From Nocardia mikamii NBRC 108933 (GTDB taxonomy: Bacteria; Actinomycetota; Actinomycetes; Mycobacteriales; Mycobacteriaceae), in contig NZ_BDCM01000008.1 in assembly GCF_001613505.1 (NCBI RefSeq), positions 124,001 through 188,000 on the forward strand: DNA of 64,000 bases, given 5' to 3'. Positions 61,605-64,000 of this stretch are shown here, in pieces (within the stretch, counting starts at the first letter, position 1; every line of letters begins with the position of its first letter). Position numbers and translations under genes: made by a program. The notes under the pieces were generated by a model. That model did not search any database. It worked only from the letters and a program-made list of their open reading frames with translations, and was not told the DNA's origin.

Positions 61605-62747
61605 GTGTCGAGCATCTGTAACTACCCGGGTTGTACGCGCACCATCACTCGAGGCGGAACACCGGGACGGCCCTCGGAATATTGCGACCACCCCGACCAC
61701 ACCCGATGGCGGGCATGGCGGGAACGACAGCGTCGTCAGCAGGAGGGAGAGGAGCCCGAGACGAACGTCACTGTGACGCAACCGGGTCCGGTGACCGCCG
61801 CCCGGTTGCGCGCCGACGAGATGCTCACTCAATTCCGGACCCTGGCCGATCAGCTGAGTAATACGTTGTCGGTAGCCGTGGCCGAATTGTCGACTCTGGC
61901 CGACCCCTCGGTGGCGGAGGCGCAGGTCCAGGCCGTGCAGGCCGATGCCGCGCGGCGCATCGCCGAAGCCGAGGTAGCGACGGTGGCGGCGGAGAAGGCG
62001 CGGCGCGAAGCCGAGGAAGCCCGCGCCGCAGCGGAATCCGCGGCCGAGGACGCCGCCGCGGCCGCCGAGTCCGCCGAAGCGCGTATCGCGGAGGCACTCA
62101 CCGCCCGCGACGACGCACTGCGAGAAGTGCAGCGGGTCAGCAAACAGGCGGCCGACGACGTCTTCGCCGCACGCACCGAGGCCGACGCCGAAATCCGCGC
62201 GATTCGCGCACAGTGTGCCGACGACATCGAGCAGGTGCGGCGGCAGGCCGCCGAACAGACCGACCTGGCGCGCACCACGTTCACCGCCGAGCTCGAACAG
62301 GTGCGTCGCGACAGCGCCCAGCGCATCACCGCCGCCGGCGCCGAACGCGACCTGGCCGTCCAGCGCGCCGCCGATGCCGAACGCGCCATCGAGCGCGCCG
62401 AATCGGCTGTCGCCGAACGCAACCGGACCCTGGACGAGGTCAGAGCGGAATTGGTCCGCGCCCGAGGCGACATCGACCGGATGCGCGCGGAGGCGACCGC
62501 CGCACAACAGCGGGCCGCCGACGATATCGCCGCTGTACGCGCCGAGGCCGCCGCGGCCGCCGAACGCATCGCCCAGCAGACCGCAGCCCGGCTGGCGGCC
62601 GTCGAGGACGCGCGCCGCCAGACCCTGGCCCGAGCCGAACGCGCCGAGGCGCAACTCGATGCCGAACTGTCGCGGCGCACCGGCACGCGGACCGCCGATG
62701 CGAGCGAATCCGGCACCGACGCACCAGAAATGGCCGATCCCCGCTGA
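61605..62747 (+). CDS. Coiled-coil protein with N-terminal Cys/His cluster
   Basis: The product is 380 residues. The start SSICNYPGCTRTITRGG...GRPSEYCDHPDHTRWRAWRE carries a C-x4-C, C-x-H-x2-H cluster that could bind zinc, embedded in a basic region that could bind DNA. Residues ~65-365 are one long Ala/Glu/Arg-rich heptad-like coiled coil. The layout recalls KfrA-like plasmid or nucleoid proteins, but the N-terminus differs from KfrA's. GTG 61605 lies 19 nt after a GTTTCGT/ACGAAAC repeat, so self-regulation is conceivable. No family is named with confidence. Confidence 0.75.
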   Translation: MSSICNYPGCTRTITRGGTPGRPSEYCDHPDHTRWRAWRERQRRQQEGEEPETNVTVTQPGPVTAARLRADEMLTQFRTLADQLSNTLSVAVAELSTLADPSVAEAQVQAVQADAARRIAEAEVATVAAEKARREAEEARAAAESAAEDAAAAAESAEARIAEALTARDDALREVQRVSKQAADDVFAARTEADAEIRAIRAQCADDIEQVRRQAAEQTDLARTTFTAELEQVRRDSAQRITAAGAERDLAVQRAADAERAIERAESAVAERNRTLDEVRAELVRARGDIDRMRAEATAAQQRAADDIAAVRAEAAAAAERIAQQTAARLAAVEDARRQTLARAERAEAQLDAELSRRTGTRTADASESGTDAPEMADPR

Positions 62748-62900
62748 TGTGGTGAACATTCGCGCAATCAACCGGCGACAGGTCTCGAAAACCACGCCGA
62801 GACCGAGTCGATCGTCGGCTTCGGCAGGGGCCGACCGCTATGCTCGACAACTGAATCAGCCACGGCCGCGACGGGCGTCGTGGGAATCGAGAGGTGACAA

Positions 62901-63713
62901 GTGAACGACGACGCCATGCGAGCGCGGCAAGCAAGGCCGAGCGTGGCACGGGTATACGACTACATCCTCGGCGGGCGCGACAACTACGGCGTCGACCAGA
63001 ACCTCGCCGATTACTTCATCGACTTCCTGCCCGGTTCCGAGCAGGTGGCGATCACCGCCCGGGCGGCCACGCTCCGCGCCGTACGTAGCATGTGCGCCAA
63101 CGGAATTCGCCAATTCATCGATCTGGGATGCGGACTGCCCACCGCCGAGAACGTGCACGACGTGGTGCGCCGCCAGCATCCCGACGCGCCGATCGTCTAC
63201 GTCGACAACGATCCGTTCGTGGTCGCCCACGGCCGCGCGCTGCTGTCGGTCGACGATCGGATCGCGGTGCTGGGTCGCGACCTGTGCCAGGTCTCGGATA
63301 TCGCCGACCATGCCGATGTGAAGCGGCTGATCAACTTCGACGAACCGGTGGGCCTGCTGTTCGGCGTCGTGCTGGCCTTCGTGGAGGACAACGAGAATCC
63401 GGTCGGTGTGGTCGACGACTGGGCCGCCCGTGTTCCACCCGGCAGTCAGGTCTACATCTCGCATTTCCGTTCCGGGCACAACCGCGAGACCAACACCACC
63501 GAACGGAAGGTGCTCGACGCCTTCGGGCGCGGACGCTGGCGCAACGACGACGAGATCGAGGCACTGTTCGGCGATTTGGAACTGATCGATCCGGGCCTGC
63601 AGCCGTGCGCGCGCTGGTGGCCCGAGTCGGCGGCCGACGACTCCGGCAGTGGCCGCGAACTCAGCGTGTGGGAGCAGCTGATCGTCGCGGGGCTGGCCCG
63701 CAAATCCGCCTGA
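62901..63713 (+). CDS. SAM-dependent methyltransferase, DUF574 family
   Basis: The product is 270 residues. The opening ARPSVARVYDYILGGRDNYGVD is a hallmark of the DUF574 methyltransferases that are abundant in actinomycetes. The SAM site is QFIDLGCGLPTAENVHDVVR, followed by IVYVDNDPFVVAHGRALL and VYISHFRSG. GAGGTGACAA gives a good ribosome site for GTG 62901. Targets of this family are largely unknown; some act in small-molecule pathways. Confidence 0.92.
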   Translation: MNDDAMRARQARPSVARVYDYILGGRDNYGVDQNLADYFIDFLPGSEQVAITARAATLRAVRSMCANGIRQFIDLGCGLPTAENVHDVVRRQHPDAPIVYVDNDPFVVAHGRALLSVDDRIAVLGRDLCQVSDIADHADVKRLINFDEPVGLLFGVVLAFVEDNENPVGVVDDWAARVPPGSQVYISHFRSGHNRETNTTERKVLDAFGRGRWRNDDEIEALFGDLELIDPGLQPCARWWPESAADDSGSGRELSVWEQLIVAGLARKSA

Positions 63714-63738
63714 GCCGCACCGGGATCGGCGCCCGCGC

Positions 63739-64000
63739 TCAGCGCAGGGTGCCGATCCAGCGGCGCGTGTGCGCCGGATCGATCACATCGTCGAGTTCGA
63801 GCACCGTGGCGGCGGTGAGCGCCTTTCCGCTCTCGTAGGCCGCGCGCACCAGGTTGTCGAACGCTGCGCTGCGCTGCACCGGATCCTCGATCGCCGCCAG
63901 TTCCTTCGCGAAGCCCAGACGCACCGCTCCCTCGAGACCCATCCCGCCGATTTCGCCCGTGGGCCAGGCGACGACGAACCGCGGGGCGCGGAACGAACCG
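63739..64000 (-). CDS. Acyl-CoA carboxylase carboxyltransferase subunit (C-terminal part)
   Basis: Only the last ~87 residues are inside the window; the gene continues past base 64000. PRFVVAWPTGEIGGMGLEGAVRL is the oxyanion-loop region of biotin-dependent carboxyltransferases (AccD/PccB type). It is followed by FDNLVRAAYESGKALTAATV in outline and VLELDDVIDPAHTRRWI, the usual C-terminal end. It would transfer CO2 from carboxybiotin to acetyl- or propionyl-CoA or a longer acyl-CoA. The exact substrate class cannot be told here. Confidence 0.87.
   Translation of the reverse strand, partial: GSFRAPRFVVAWPTGEIGGMGLEGAVRLGFAKELAAIEDPVQRSAAFDNLVRAAYESGKALTAATVLELDDVIDPAHTRRWIGTLR

Overview
The window is high-GC actinobacterial DNA with many GTG starts and most likely comes from Nocardia or a close mycolate-containing relative. 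Evidence for this is an antigen-85-type mycolyltransferase (25819-26925), a KasA-like beta-ketoacyl-ACP synthase, an EthA-type Baeyer-Villiger monooxygenase, a ChoD-type oxidase, a DUF2599 lipoprotein, a DUF574 methyltransferase, and a rifampicin monooxygenase (Rox) preceded by a rifamycin-associated palindrome. No rRNA, tRNA, CRISPR array or complete insertion sequence was seen. Genus is inference; the gene families are read directly from the sequence.

Layout. 1-8691: end of one MFS exporter, a coupled pair of unknown genes, a second MFS exporter divergent from a TetR gene with three operator-like sites between them, an RibD/DHFR-like reductase, an antiporter carrying a ubiquitin-type zinc finger followed by a TetR gene, and a stand-alone RodA/FtsW. 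8900-12072: an XRE regulator, a frameshifted MFS relic, and a carboxymuconolactone decarboxylase / cupin / aldo-keto reductase operon. 12096-17558: a tightly overlapping four-gene operon on the minus strand (SufS-like desulfurase; unknown protein with a C-terminal heavy-metal-binding domain; type III PLP decarboxylase; cysteine synthase-rhodanese fusion). I rate it the best candidate for an undescribed pathway. 17706-42085: mostly housekeeping and metabolic genes, including lipoprotein, TerD, HAD-like, ChoD, LCP, LexA, mycolyltransferase, two twin Tat-exported GH1 glycosidases, a GT39 transferase, KAS, EthA-like, HoxX, molybdopterin reductase, LysE and amidase.

42335-47432: a solitary tyrosine recombinase beside a possible HTH remnant, a GNAT, rox with its regulatory palindrome, a double-hotdog protein and an enoyl-CoA hydratase. 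47939-60480: a natural-product locus with a 2419-residue bimodular NRPS (C-A-T-C-A-T-TE; the first A domain reads as serine-specific), a flavin monooxygenase fused to a condensation-like domain lacking the usual His-His, a TetR/MFS pair and a small LuxR-type regulator. The NRPS and the fusion gene are adjacent and almost certainly co-transcribed; the MFS may export the product (inference). 60517-64000: a DinB-like protein, a coiled-coil protein with a Cys/His cluster behind three palindromes, a DUF574 methyltransferase, and the end of an acyl-CoA carboxylase gene.
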